Part shown: in pieces, positions 42,185 to 51,389 of the stretch | Numbering within the stretch: the first letter of the stretch is position 1 | How the letters are laid out: the number at the start of each line of letters is the position of its first letter | Source of the DNA: Mycosarcoma maydis | Lineage: Eukaryota > Basidiomycota > Ustilaginomycetes > Ustilaginales | Direction: 5' to 3' | Length of the DNA stretch: 64,000 nt | NCBI RefSeq assembly: GCF_000328475.2 | Contig: NC_026480.1 | Coordinates: 1,364,001 to 1,428,000, forward strand | Program-made: the position numbers and the translations under genes | Notes under the pieces: generated by a model | Told to the model about the DNA's origin: nothing | The model's input: only the letters and a program-made list of their open reading frames with translations | Database searches by the model: none

Positions 42185-44509
42185 CTACATATCGCTCTTC
42201 TTTCTCCTTCGCTTGACTCCTGCCGCTTCCGCCGAAATCTTTTCGTGATCAGCAATCAGTTCAAGCGGCGGAGCACCTTGTGCTAGTACTACCTCCTGAG
42301 CGTTATCGACCATAGCCGCCATTGCACGCTTTTTCTGCGGTGCATTCAGTGCTGGTGTCTTGGCGGTCGGCTTGGTTGTGTCAGGCTTCTTTCCGGCTTT
42401 CTTCGGCTTGAGATCCCCAACATCTGCAGGAAACCCATCTTCATCAGCATTGTCCGAATTGTCAGCATCTGCATCTGCGCCGCTGCCTGGCTCGGTCCCG
42501 TAGGGCCGCCTTTCTCTTCCCGCCTTCAGCTCCGCTCGCACCCAGTCAGCTTCTGCATGCATATCGCGCAGCACCTCTTCGCCCGTCTTCACATAGCCTT
42601 CTTCTCCGAACTTGGGATCAGGCGGAGCCAGCTTGATGCCTTGGTCATCACCGACGTCGGCACCGGGACCAGTGTAGGCCCTACCAAGACGTTTAGCCAT
42701 TTGCTTGGACTTTGCAATAGCGCGTTCGGCGACGGTTAGACTCTCAGGGTTGAGCTTGACAGGCGAGGATGGTTCTGATACGCCGCGTTGCTTGTCAGGA
42801 TCTTGCTTTGCTTTACCTTTGCGAGGTTCGCGAGGGAGGCGTTCACCGCCGAGCTTGCTCTTACGTCCGGATGTCTTGACGCCAATGTCTTTAGCTGGAG
42901 GTCGCAAAGAATCGCGCTTCACCGGACGCAGATTGTAGATTCGGTAGAGCTCGAGTACGGCCTGCTCCTTGTCCTTTGCTTCGATCATGAGATGCGCGTC
43001 GGCTGGCAAGTCGGGAGGAAGGAAGCCGCAGCGGTCCGAGTGAGCGCGACGCTCTCGCAGGTTAGTCGCTCCTGGTCGCGGCTCCGAAAGATGATACTTG
43101 GGTCGGATACCCTTCTTGTGCCAAATGGCTTGAATCTCGGGCAAAAGCTCAGATGGAGGACGTGAGGAAGGGCGAAGCAGATCATGGTGAAAGTCAAAGA
43201 CCATGGGGATGTCGAGCTCTTTACAAAGTGGAAGGAGCTCTTCAGCGCTCCATGCCATTTCGTCATTCTCGAGCACCAGACGATCCTTGACATTTTGAGA
43301 TAGTCGCGTGGTATAGGTGACGCGCATGCGGTCAAGTGTGGCCTGCCGATCGCCGAAGGTGCCTCCTCCGTGGATGATCATGACGCTGTCCTTGCCCAAG
43401 CCCATGAGGTCGAGCATCTCACAGTGAGAGGTAAGATCGCGAATGCTTGCTTCAATCACCTCCGGGCGATTACTTCCAAGCTGAGTGAACTGACCTGGGT
43501 GCATCGTTAGACGGTGTCCAAGCTGCTTGGCCAGGTCACCGGCTGCGCGCAGTTCCTTTTCGGCGTATTTGAGCGAGTATCCGTACTTTTCGTGCGATGC
43601 AAAGGGAAACACTTCGGAAGAGAGACGCATGAACTTGATGTTGTTTTCCTCGTTCCACAGGATCATGGGAATTATATCACGCGCATTGAGACGGCCCAAT
43701 TCCTTGATATACTCGGGTCCCTGTTCGTCCATTGTCTTGATACGGGCAGTACGGCTGGAAAAGATGGGTGGGTCTTGCCATCGCAGGACTGTGTTGAGAC
43801 AAGCATAACCGAGCTCACCTTGGAAGCCACCGCTCCTCTCTTGTTGCTTTTCCGGTCGTCCCTCCAAGCGGAAGTCACGTTTAGGAACGTCTGGAATCTC
43901 GTAAACAATGTCTTTCTTTTTACGTTTTGCTAGCCGACGTCCATTCTTGTCTCTTCGGACAGGACCACCTTCCTCATCGAGCTCGACTTGATACTCTTCG
44001 CCATGAACGTTGACGCGCGTTTCGAAGTGGGTGGGGGTTTCTACTTTTTCCTTCTTGGAAGCTCTTGTGCGTTTCGCTTTGAGTACTTTTGAATCTTCAC
44101 CGGCAGATGAAAGCTCGGATGAATCGCTGCTAGGTGGTGTTGGGGGAGGTAATTCTGCCTGACTGACGATCTGTTCGACTCCCTTGCGCGATATCGCCCG
44201 AGTTGAAGAGCCAGCTGTTGAAGCGGATGAAACTGGCTTGCTAGAGGCACTCTTTGTGGTTTTACGGGCGCGTTTGGATAGCGGAGCTAGCTTAGCAGGA
44301 TCGGCTATGCGAGTGTCAAGGTCAGGCTCAGCATAGCTTGTTATGGTGCTTGCCGAAGCACGCGTGCTTCGTCGAACCATTGTAACGGTGGATGTCCGGA
44401 TGCTTCTTCGGCTTTCAATGTGAATGGAAAGGGCTGGCGAGAGCACCCTGCGGTATAGTGACAAAGAGTATAGCCGCGTTGAGGCGTAGAACCGATGGCA
44501 GCCCAACAT
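42185..44509 (-). CDS. uve1: UV-damage endonuclease Uve1/UVDE
   Basis: Initiates light-independent repair by nicking DNA 5' of UV photoproducts. Reading frame gives 774 residues from ATG 44509 or 731 from ATG 44380. The N-terminal about 170 residues are basic, Ser/Thr-rich. The TIM-barrel UVDE domain starts at GELGYACLNTVLR and includes NNIKFMRLSSEVFPFASH, RLTMHPGQFTQLGSN, MIIHGGGTFGDRQ, RLVLENDEMAW, MVFDFHHDLL and HLMIEAKDKEQAVLELYR, which supply the metal-binding His, Glu and Asp residues. A 200-residue Lys-rich tail ends in KRRRKKSD, a nuclear-localisation-like cluster. Residues between the two ATGs (MLGCHRFYASTRLYSLSLYR...) look like a mitochondrial presequence. Confidence 0.93.
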   Translation of the reverse strand: MLGCHRFYASTRLYSLSLYRRVLSPALSIHIESRRSIRTSTVTMVRRSTRASASTITSYAEPDLDTRIADPAKLAPLSKRARKTTKSASSKPVSSASTAGSSTRAISRKGVEQIVSQAELPPPTPPSSDSSELSSAGEDSKVLKAKRTRASKKEKVETPTHFETRVNVHGEEYQVELDEEGGPVRRDKNGRRLAKRKKKDIVYEIPDVPKRDFRLEGRPEKQQERSGGFQGELGYACLNTVLRWQDPPIFSSRTARIKTMDEQGPEYIKELGRLNARDIIPMILWNEENNIKFMRLSSEVFPFASHEKYGYSLKYAEKELRAAGDLAKQLGHRLTMHPGQFTQLGSNRPEVIEASIRDLTSHCEMLDLMGLGKDSVMIIHGGGTFGDRQATLDRMRVTYTTRLSQNVKDRLVLENDEMAWSAEELLPLCKELDIPMVFDFHHDLLRPSSRPPSELLPEIQAIWHKKGIRPKYHLSEPRPGATNLRERRAHSDRCGFLPPDLPADAHLMIEAKDKEQAVLELYRIYNLRPVKRDSLRPPAKDIGVKTSGRKSKLGGERLPREPRKGKAKQDPDKQRGVSEPSSPVKLNPESLTVAERAIAKSKQMAKRLGRAYTGPGADVGDDQGIKLAPPDPKFGEEGYVKTGEEVLRDMHAEADWVRAELKAGRERRPYGTEPGSGADADADNSDNADEDGFPADVGDLKPKKAGKKPDTTKPTAKTPALNAPQKKRAMAAMVDNAQEVVLAQGAPPLELIADHEKISAEAAGVKRRRKKSDM

Positions 44510-45098
44510 GCACTGACAGCAGGACGAGAGTCGAGTCTGTGTGCAGATTCGAGCAAAGCCTTGTATGAGAATCGTGTAAGTGGCTAAAATAGAGGCATAG
44601 GGGCTACGGGTGACTGTGGTGGAAGGAATGGAACCCGCGCTGTTGGTCTCTGCGTGTGCGTCCGTTCTATATGTGACGAGAGCGGAACGAGGTGACGCAC
44701 TTTCCATCCTGATCAGACAGCCCACTGCGATATCCAATCGTTTTCTCTGTACGATCAGTCACTACTCTTCAGATTGACTTACCCGAGTCAGAGATGGTGA
44801 GCTCATAGTGCGTTTACAGCCGCCGCTGCAGGGTCTGCTGCACGGCATGCATGTGGAGGGTGGCGAAAGGTCAGAGTCAAGCACGAACACGAAAGAGAAT
44901 TTGGTCTTGTTCAAAACAGAGATCCAACAAACGCTAAAATTTTGCCTTGCTTACCAATCGGAAGATGCTTAGCTGAGATTCACGATTGCTTTCGCCAAGG
45001 GCCACCCTTGAAACTGTCATGTTCTCGTTGCAATCGACGATACCTAACACTATCTTCTTTGGGCCATCAGACCGCTGCTTTGTTCTGTGCGCTTCAAG
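44510..45098. promoter_or_regulatory. Divergent promoter region, Uve1 and Fmp25-like genes
   Basis: 589 bp between divergent starts (from the upstream Uve1 ATG). One ATTCACGATT core at 44978-44987. GATCAG occurs twice near 44710 and 44753; significance unknown. Confidence 0.45.
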
Positions 45099-47402
45099 AT
45101 GGTAGTACTTGTCACTGTCGCACGAGCAGCTTCGGTCCGATCAGGCGCTGCTATGAAGCTCGCATCAAGGACCCTGTGCCATCAAACATCTTCGTCCGTG
45201 CGAGCATACTCGACGTCTTCTGGATTCAAGATCACCGCCGCTCGCATCACAGCGAACGGAAGCGCCTCTCAAAGACCTACTCGAAATGGCGCTCGGTACT
45301 CTGCTGCTGCTGCTGCGGCAGCCATCACTGTCGTGGCTCTGACTACATGGCGCGCTACCTCCTCACCGTTGCACAATGAGGCACCTGCTCAGTCTGTAGC
45401 CTTCAACGACGATATTACACCCACCACGATGTCACAACAAGATCAGATGCGACAGCGCGCAAAGCTTCAAGGTGTCTTTGCCTGGGGTTCCAATCGGTAC
45501 AATGTCGTTGCGCCCGATGCTCCTCAGGTGACGCTAATCCGCTCACCGAGGTCCATTCCCTTTTTTGACGGCGTCGCGCTGCGAGATATCAACCTGCAAG
45601 AAAAACATGGAGTAGCAGTAGATGCCAATGGTGATATCTATCAATGGGGTCTCGGATTCTTCGACCCTTCCGTACGTGAAATGACCGCGGTTGAGGATGT
45701 TCCACTCGGTCGTCGCCGCGAAAAGACTGGTGCTAACCAAAATGCTCCGCTTGGCAGCACCGCTAGCTTGGTTCTCAATCCAGTCAAAACTCTTACCGGC
45801 AAGAAAATTGTCAAGGTTGAAGCCACGGAGGAAAAGGTGTACGCGCTGTCCAAGGACGGTCATGTCTACGTCTTTTCAGCGGTGCAGCAGCTTCAGGCAA
45901 AACCAAAATACCCTGGCTGGTCGCCCAACCCACTTAAGCTTTTCAACGCCTTTGCTAGCGCCACCATCGATCACGAAGTGCTTCAGCCTGCTCCTTCTGT
46001 TCGCTGGGGTAGCACGGAAAAAGCGGTTGACATTGTAGCTGGAAACCACCACCTACTGACCATCTCTAACAAGGGTCGCACGTTTGCGACACCCATTGGC
46101 GAAGAGGGTAATGCCTTTGGTCAGCTCGGTACCCGACGGGTCTGGCTCAATTCTCCAAAGACTCCAGACAGTAAGGCGGGCTATATCGAGACGCTTCTCG
46201 AGCCACGCGTCTTTGCGGAGCTCGAGGAGAACCACGGCGGACGCCCCATTGCGACTCTCGTTCCGTCAGGCTGGCTGCCTGCTCCATCGTCAGAGACCAA
46301 CCGCACCTCCAAGCCCAAAGCCATCGACGAAGCTGTGTTCGAAACTAGCACCAACCCAGCACCGCCTCCTAAGCCACTCACCGAGCCATCTGGTAGCATT
46401 AGATGGTGCACGACGCTCCACGAGATTCCTGCCCTGCGCAATATCAATGTGGTTCAGATCGCTGCGGGAAGTGAGCACTCGCTAGCTCGTACCTACGACG
46501 GTCGCGTGCTTTCATGGGGCCGCCATACACATGGTCAGTGCGGACTGGGTCCTAGCTTCAGCATGGAATGCGTGCCCGTCCCGACTGAGGTGGTGCTCAG
46601 TCGATCGTTCCCCAACAGCTCAGCCGATGTGCGGGCGAGCTCGATCGCAGCAGGTGCCGACAACTCGTTCTTCATGACGACACGCCGCGAGCCCAGCAGT
46701 GTCGGAAATGGACTCAAGATTGACCTGCTTGCTTCGGGCAAAGGTCAGTGGGGTACGATTGGGAATGCGATGTGGAGTCAAGTAGTATCACAACCTTCTC
46801 GCGTCAAGACGGTCTCGGGGTTGATGGAATTTTCCGAGGCAACTGGCATGACGCACCCCGTTCCTATTCACAGTATCAGTATCGGAAAGCCCGGTCACGC
46901 CGCTCTCGTGTTGGACACGGTCGAATCAGCTGGTCACCTCGCTTTTGGCAGAGACGTGATGGTGTGGGGCGCCAACGCTGGATTCCAACTCGGTCTTAGC
47001 AAGCGATCCAACCTGGCCGTGCCACAGCATCTCAAACCACTACCTGCGCTGACCTCCACAGTGGGTGGCAGCATCATTTCGGAACAGGACGGTCTTGTCG
47101 TCAACCCGGCAAAGACAGCCGCTTTCGCCGCGACCACCTTGCCGACAGTGGACCCGAAGCTGCGAGAAGCAGACATCAACTCGGGCGCACTCACGCATAT
47201 GCCGCACAACCGACTGCAGCTCGCGTCCAAGACCAAAGCTGATACGCATCTTCCACCTACCATATTGCCCAAGGATCAGCTGGCGGCACCTGCAACCCCA
47301 TCAGCGGTGCAGACGGGTAAAGTGAAGAAGGGTTTGATGCTCGAGGAGAGTATCAAGGCGGGCACCGTATCGACTGTTGTGTATTGGAAGATTCTCCAGT
47401 GA
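45099..47402 (+). CDS. FMP25: Mitochondrial RCC1-repeat protein, Fmp25-like
   Basis: 767 residues from ATG 45099. Arg/Ser/Ala-rich presequence (residues 1-60) and a hydrophobic anchor at about 68-82 (AAAAAAAITVVALTTW) suggest the inner mitochondrial membrane. RCC1-type repeats follow: GVFAWGSNRYNVV, GDIYQWGLGFF, KVYALSKDGHVYVF, GNHHLLTISNKGRTFATPIG, GSEHSLARTYDGRVLSWGRHTHGQCGLG, GADNSFFMTT and RDVMVWGANAGFQLGL, forming a seven-bladed propeller with inserts. Yeast Fmp25 has this layout and is linked to respiratory complex III assembly; transfer of that role is inference. Single exon. Confidence 0.87.
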   Translation: MVVLVTVARAASVRSGAAMKLASRTLCHQTSSSVRAYSTSSGFKITAARITANGSASQRPTRNGARYSAAAAAAAITVVALTTWRATSSPLHNEAPAQSVAFNDDITPTTMSQQDQMRQRAKLQGVFAWGSNRYNVVAPDAPQVTLIRSPRSIPFFDGVALRDINLQEKHGVAVDANGDIYQWGLGFFDPSVREMTAVEDVPLGRRREKTGANQNAPLGSTASLVLNPVKTLTGKKIVKVEATEEKVYALSKDGHVYVFSAVQQLQAKPKYPGWSPNPLKLFNAFASATIDHEVLQPAPSVRWGSTEKAVDIVAGNHHLLTISNKGRTFATPIGEEGNAFGQLGTRRVWLNSPKTPDSKAGYIETLLEPRVFAELEENHGGRPIATLVPSGWLPAPSSETNRTSKPKAIDEAVFETSTNPAPPPKPLTEPSGSIRWCTTLHEIPALRNINVVQIAAGSEHSLARTYDGRVLSWGRHTHGQCGLGPSFSMECVPVPTEVVLSRSFPNSSADVRASSIAAGADNSFFMTTRREPSSVGNGLKIDLLASGKGQWGTIGNAMWSQVVSQPSRVKTVSGLMEFSEATGMTHPVPIHSISIGKPGHAALVLDTVESAGHLAFGRDVMVWGANAGFQLGLSKRSNLAVPQHLKPLPALTSTVGGSIISEQDGLVVNPAKTAAFAATTLPTVDPKLREADINSGALTHMPHNRLQLASKTKADTHLPPTILPKDQLAAPATPSAVQTGKVKKGLMLEESIKAGTVSTVVYWKILQ

Positions 47403-47741
47403 TTGCTAACGTGGACCTGGAAAAAAAATTATCACCCAAGTCTCAACCGTGAACATCATGAATTGAACTCTGTGCTCTTGTGGCGCTGTGATAAATCGTG
47501 AATTCACGATTGTCTCTGCTCGCGATTTCCTGTGAGAGTTGTTCGAAGCAGCATGAAAGCTTCATGTGGAGGAGTGAAATGGTGAGAAGAAATTTTTGTC
47601 GCAAGTCATGGGTGTTAGCCGAAACCCGAGCTGATGTTGTTGGAAAAATGATTCCCTCACAGTTCTCTGTCAACGTCATCCTTCCTGTCGTCATTCTATT
47701 AAGCTCTATCGTCAAGTTGGTTGTTCGGTGACAGTTTCAAA
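47403..47741. other. Spacer with an 18-nt perfect palindrome
   Basis: 339 bp between two + strand genes. It contains the perfect palindrome AATCGTGAATTCACGATT at 47494-47511, made of two head-to-head repeat heptamers, plus the Efm5 promoter. Confidence 0.5.
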
Positions 47742-48743
47742 ATGGCGAATACTACTGAGCTCTCTGCTCCGACAAAGCCGGAAGATGGCGACTACTCGTT
47801 AGACACGTCAGCCTTAGCCGCACTGGACAAGTTTCGATCGGAAAAGGCGGCTGAAGAAGTCTCCTTGCTGCGATTTACCCAATCCTCAACATTGTCATCC
47901 ACAAGACGCAAGCCGCAGAAGAAAACGAAATCGAAATCTAGCGCGGTATCGCGGAAACTGACGGCAGAGCAAGAAGCGGCCGAAGAAGCGAAAGCGGAAG
48001 CTGCCTTGCTAGCTGAGATCGAAGCGATTGCGGATCTGGAAAGGCTCAATGGGGTAGCTCCCGATTCGTCCGATTCTATGTTGGCCAGCCTCGCCTCGCG
48101 ATTGCATACCGACAGCGATGACGAAGCAACAGCCGACATCGAGGACAAAGCAGCGACGTTGGACGTCGATACTTTCCGTAAAACGTTTGGCGAGAGTTGG
48201 CAACTGTCTCAATTTTGGTACTCTGCCAAATTCGTTCACGAGCTATCGCAACTCATCTTCCAACTAATTTCGAAACAAAACGTGATTCCAACGGATTCTG
48301 CTCTTGTCAAGGAAGGATTCGGTGGGGCAAGGGTAGCGTTCCTCTGCTGTCCCACAGCATGGGTTGGGTTTGTCCACGAATACCCTGCACTCACCTCGCA
48401 AGCCTTCGTGTTCGAAGTCGACAAGCGTTTCCACGCGCTCAGCAAGACATGTTTCGTCTACTACAACCTCCACGAACCGGAAAAGGTGCCAGCAGAGCTC
48501 TTGGCAACGTTTGATGTCATAGTTGCCGACCCGCCATTCTTGAATGCGGACACGCAAGCCAAGGTCGCTACAACGGCCAAGATGTTAGCAAAAAGCCATG
48601 GGGCCAAGTTCTTGTTGTGCACGGGCGAGAGTATCGCCGAGGAGGCGAGAAAAATGTACGGCGAACCGGCATTGGAGAAGTTGGACTTGGTGGTGGAGCA
48701 TCACGGATTGGCGAATGCATTTGGTATCTGGGGCCGCGTGTAG
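47742..48743 (+). CDS. EFM5: Protein-lysine N-methyltransferase, Efm5/EEF1AKMT1-like
   Basis: 333 residues from ATG 47742 (context TTCAAAATGG); an upstream TTG-opened frame adds seven residues. The methyltransferase domain starts near residue 140 with TFRKTFGESWQLSQFWYSAKF, the N6AMT2 family signature, and contains the catalytic VADPPF motif (263-266) after VFEVDKRF. Family members methylate translation elongation factor 1A. The first about 135 residues are an extra charged region with a Lys/Arg cluster (RRKPQKKTKSKS) and a predicted coiled helix (AEQEAAEEAKAEAALLAEIEAIADLERL); most homologues are about 100 residues shorter. Stop codon is 119 bp from that of the convergent thioesterase. Confidence 0.9.
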   Translation: MANTTELSAPTKPEDGDYSLDTSALAALDKFRSEKAAEEVSLLRFTQSSTLSSTRRKPQKKTKSKSSAVSRKLTAEQEAAEEAKAEAALLAEIEAIADLERLNGVAPDSSDSMLASLASRLHTDSDDEATADIEDKAATLDVDTFRKTFGESWQLSQFWYSAKFVHELSQLIFQLISKQNVIPTDSALVKEGFGGARVAFLCCPTAWVGFVHEYPALTSQAFVFEVDKRFHALSKTCFVYYNLHEPEKVPAELLATFDVIVADPPFLNADTQAKVATTAKMLAKSHGAKFLLCTGESIAEEARKMYGEPALEKLDLVVEHHGLANAFGIWGRV

Positions 48744-48862
48744 GCAAGTGAATGCATAAGTGTCTTTTACTAATGTAGTGTGTGATCATGCAGAGATCAA
48801 GCATCATAAGATGATTGTCCGTGCTGAGGTGGAGTCTAGGGGGAGTCTAGGCGGGGTCGAGA

Positions 48863-49960
48863 CTACCCTTCAATTGCCTGCTTTAGCGCCTTGGCGTCCA
48901 AAAAGTACCTTGCATACTTTGGCTCTACGAAAATCGCCCTGCACTCCAACAACAACTTGCCCTCAACGTCCTTCAAAGTTCCCTTGACAGTCGCCTTTCT
49001 GCCCTTGTGCTCGACCAACTCGGTTTCCAGCACGATGAACTGGTTCGCCGCGGTCGGTTTTCTGTAGTCGATCTCCAATCGTGCCGTCACACCGATTTTT
49101 CCCGGCAGGTTGTACATGGCTGTCCTTGCGAGCGCTTCATCGCAGACAGTAGCCAGCATACCGCCATGAACAATCCCATCGTGACCGCACAGACTTCGAC
49201 CGAGGTGCAAAATAATGGTGCTGTCTCCTTCCGTGCCTCCGAGCTGCTTGGCTCCATGGCCAGTCTTGGTAAACACCATCGGCGGAACAGCAACCATGCC
49301 TGGACCACGCAGCGAGCCAGCCGTCAAGTTGTGCTGCGCCTTTTCACGGCTGTACTTGAGGTAAGGACGTGTCATGACGTACTGGTGTGTGTCAGCTTCT
49401 CCACCTTGGACAGGCGAGGCCGAGACGGCTACATTAGCACCGGGGATACTACCGTGCGCGGCGACTTGGATCGTAGTGCTAGGATCGAGATCAGTAATGT
49501 GCCTACCCTGGGAACGGAGCACTTCGAGTTCGGCGGCTGAGCCGTGAGCCACGGAGGAAAGCTTGAGCTGTTGAATGATGGGGAGAGCGTGCAAGGCATC
49601 TTCAACTTGGCGCATGTGTGCTTCTGCTTCAGGCCCGTCGGATTTGAGGCGCGGAGGTGTGACGGGTCTGTAGAGCAGCTTGAGCACTTGGGGTGGGTAG
49701 AGTGATCCAAACAGATAGGAGGTGATGCCCACCAACGAGAGCGCAATGGTTGCTTTGACCAGTGTCCCGGTGCCAGCGGTCTTGGGTGTGGGCGAGGTGG
49801 AAAAACACCGTTGTGCTGCTGAAGGTGGCATTGTCACAGGTGTGGCAGATGTGGAAGCTATAAGCGCTCTCGAAGCCCGGCGAGGGCATGGTCCGAGGGC
49901 GTTGCTTGATGGAACAAGCCGCATCGATGACATAGCTGCTATTGACGATGTTGCCCTCAT
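48863..49960 (-). CDS. Mitochondrial hotdog-fold thioesterase (Fmp10/THEM-like)
   Basis: 365 residues from ATG 49960; upstream sequence in frame is open but starts with non-ATG codons. A long Arg/Ser/Ala presequence (1-65) and a hydrophobic helix at about 72-90 (TLVKATIALSLVGITSYLFGSLY) place it in the inner membrane. A hotdog domain covers about residues 220-350, with the active-site segment GHDGIVHGGMLATVCDEALARTA and strand ARLEIDYRKPTAANQFIVLETELVEHKGR. Related proteins hydrolyse acyl-CoA thioesters. Residues 95-215 form a linker typical of fungal members. Substrate chain length unknown. Confidence 0.87.
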   Translation of the reverse strand: MRATSSIAAMSSMRLVPSSNALGPCPRRASRALIASTSATPVTMPPSAAQRCFSTSPTPKTAGTGTLVKATIALSLVGITSYLFGSLYPPQVLKLLYRPVTPPRLKSDGPEAEAHMRQVEDALHALPIIQQLKLSSVAHGSAAELEVLRSQGRHITDLDPSTTIQVAAHGSIPGANVAVSASPVQGGEADTHQYVMTRPYLKYSREKAQHNLTAGSLRGPGMVAVPPMVFTKTGHGAKQLGGTEGDSTIILHLGRSLCGHDGIVHGGMLATVCDEALARTAMYNLPGKIGVTARLEIDYRKPTAANQFIVLETELVEHKGRKATVKGTLKDVEGKLLLECRAIFVEPKYARYFLDAKALKQAIEG

Positions 49961-50633
49961 TGTAACAGGGTTGCAAGCACGATAGGATGATGGCAGAAGG
50001 ACAAGAAGCAGTTTGCTGCTGAGCGTGATAACAATCAGAATGATTAAGAGGAGCACCGAGTTGATTCACGATTTGATTTGCGTCTTCTTGACCGGAACGT
50101 TCCAAGATCGTGAATAAGTTAGTTCGTTCCTCGGGAGGGGTCGCAGTCGGTGAGTGTAAGTGTTGAATCCCAGCAAAAAGAACTGCAGCACCTAGGATTC
50201 CCGCGTGGTCCCCCACCGCAGTACTGACTAGGCGACGACTTGCTTGACTGCGCAGATCGGACGGGATGCGGTATTTTCAAGTCTCTATGGCCGCAGATGT
50301 GAACGAGGATTAGAGTAGTAAACATATTGCAACAAATTTCCATGACTCGACTGCCCTCCACAAATGTAAGGTTTCTGGATCCTAAACACACACACGCACG
50401 CTCACGCGATGAGTTCTGATTTTGTTCTCAATTCACGATTCACGATTCACGATTCACGATTCACGATTCACGATTCACGATTGATGCACGCACCTCGCAC
50501 ACGCACTCACGACTCACGACCTGGCGTTCTTCTGAAGCTGGATCGTGAAACATGAATGAATCACGAATCGTCAATGTCTGACTGGTCGTCTTTGTGGCTC
50601 CCTCTTCCATCTCGCTCTGTGTATGATTCAACG
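49961..50633. promoter_or_regulatory. Divergent region with the main heptamer array
   Basis: 673 bp between the thioesterase and Ups1-like starts. Contains ATTCACGATT at 50064-50073, the array at 50431-50482, ACTCACG repeats near 50502-50519 and AATCACGAAT near 50559. Confidence 0.5.
50431..50482. repeat. Tandem heptamer array (ATTCACG)7
   Basis: 52 nt of perfect tandem repeat: seven ATTCACG units plus ATT. It is the longest array of the dispersed heptamer family seen throughout the intergenic DNA of this window. It lies about 150 bp upstream of the Ups1-like start codon. Confidence 0.97.
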
Positions 50634-51267
50634 ATGCCAAAGACGTTCGAGCAAGAGCAACGCTTCTCATACCCGTGGCACGAGACAGCCAATGGTAAGT
50701 CTGATTGCTTGCGCCTCTTCGCGTTTTGTTCGTCATCACCAACGTTGCTCTTTGTTCTTGTCTCTTGGTGTGCGCACAGCGGTGTGGAACAAGTATCCTA
50801 ACCCACACGCTGAGCATGTGGTATCTGTAGATGTGCTCTCGCAATCCATCGATCCGACCTCTGGATCGCTCCGCACCGAACGAATCATCGGTGTTCGCCA
50901 AGGCGCTCCCGGCTGGTTGAAGCGCATCGTCGGTGCAAGCGATGACACCTACGTTCGAGAAGTGGTCATGGTCAATCCGCTCACAAAATCCTTCCAGATG
51001 TCGAGCACAAACCTCAGCCTGAGCGACTATATGCTCGTAAAGGAGTATATTACCTATCTGCCCTCACCAATCCCAGAAGAAACTGTGTTTAGGCAGGTGG
51101 CGCACATCACATGTACAAATTTCTTCAGTGGCCTGTTGTCGTCAGCAGGTAGGAAGGTCGAAGAATGGTCCTACACCCGATTCAACGATAATGCAGCCAA
51201 AGGCAGAGACGGCCTGCAAAGCGTCTTGCAGTCTCTGTACCGCTCAGCCTCAACGAGCCCAACATGA
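50634..51267 (+). CDS. UPS1: Ups1/PRELI-family intermembrane lipid-transfer protein
   Basis: 182 residues. Exon 1 is 50634..50694, the 85-nt intron 50695..50779 has GTAAGT and ACAG ends, and exon 2 is 50780..51267; joining gives ETANAVWNKYPNPHAEHV. This block with YPNP, together with LRTERIIGVRQGAPGWLKRI, TYVREVVMVNPLTKSFQMSSTNLSL, VKEYITY and KVEEWSYTRFNDNAAKGRDGLQSVLQ, spans the whole PRELI/MSF1 domain. In yeast, Ups1 carries phosphatidic acid across the mitochondrial intermembrane space for cardiolipin synthesis; Ups2 carries phosphatidylserine. The YPNPHAEHVVSVD sequence favours Ups1, but the two cannot be separated safely by eye. Confidence 0.9.
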
Positions 51268-51389
51268 CGCACCAACCGACACACGCACACAGTAATGGGC
51301 AACTCAGACACACAGCTACAATAGACGATACCACGAATTCAAACCCTGCAAACCTAGATCATGAGACACGTGTGAAAGGTACACCTCAT

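Noticed and set aside
50431..50482. CRISPR-like array
   Set aside because: Direct 7-nt tandem repeat without spacers in a eukaryotic genome; it is a minisatellite-like array.
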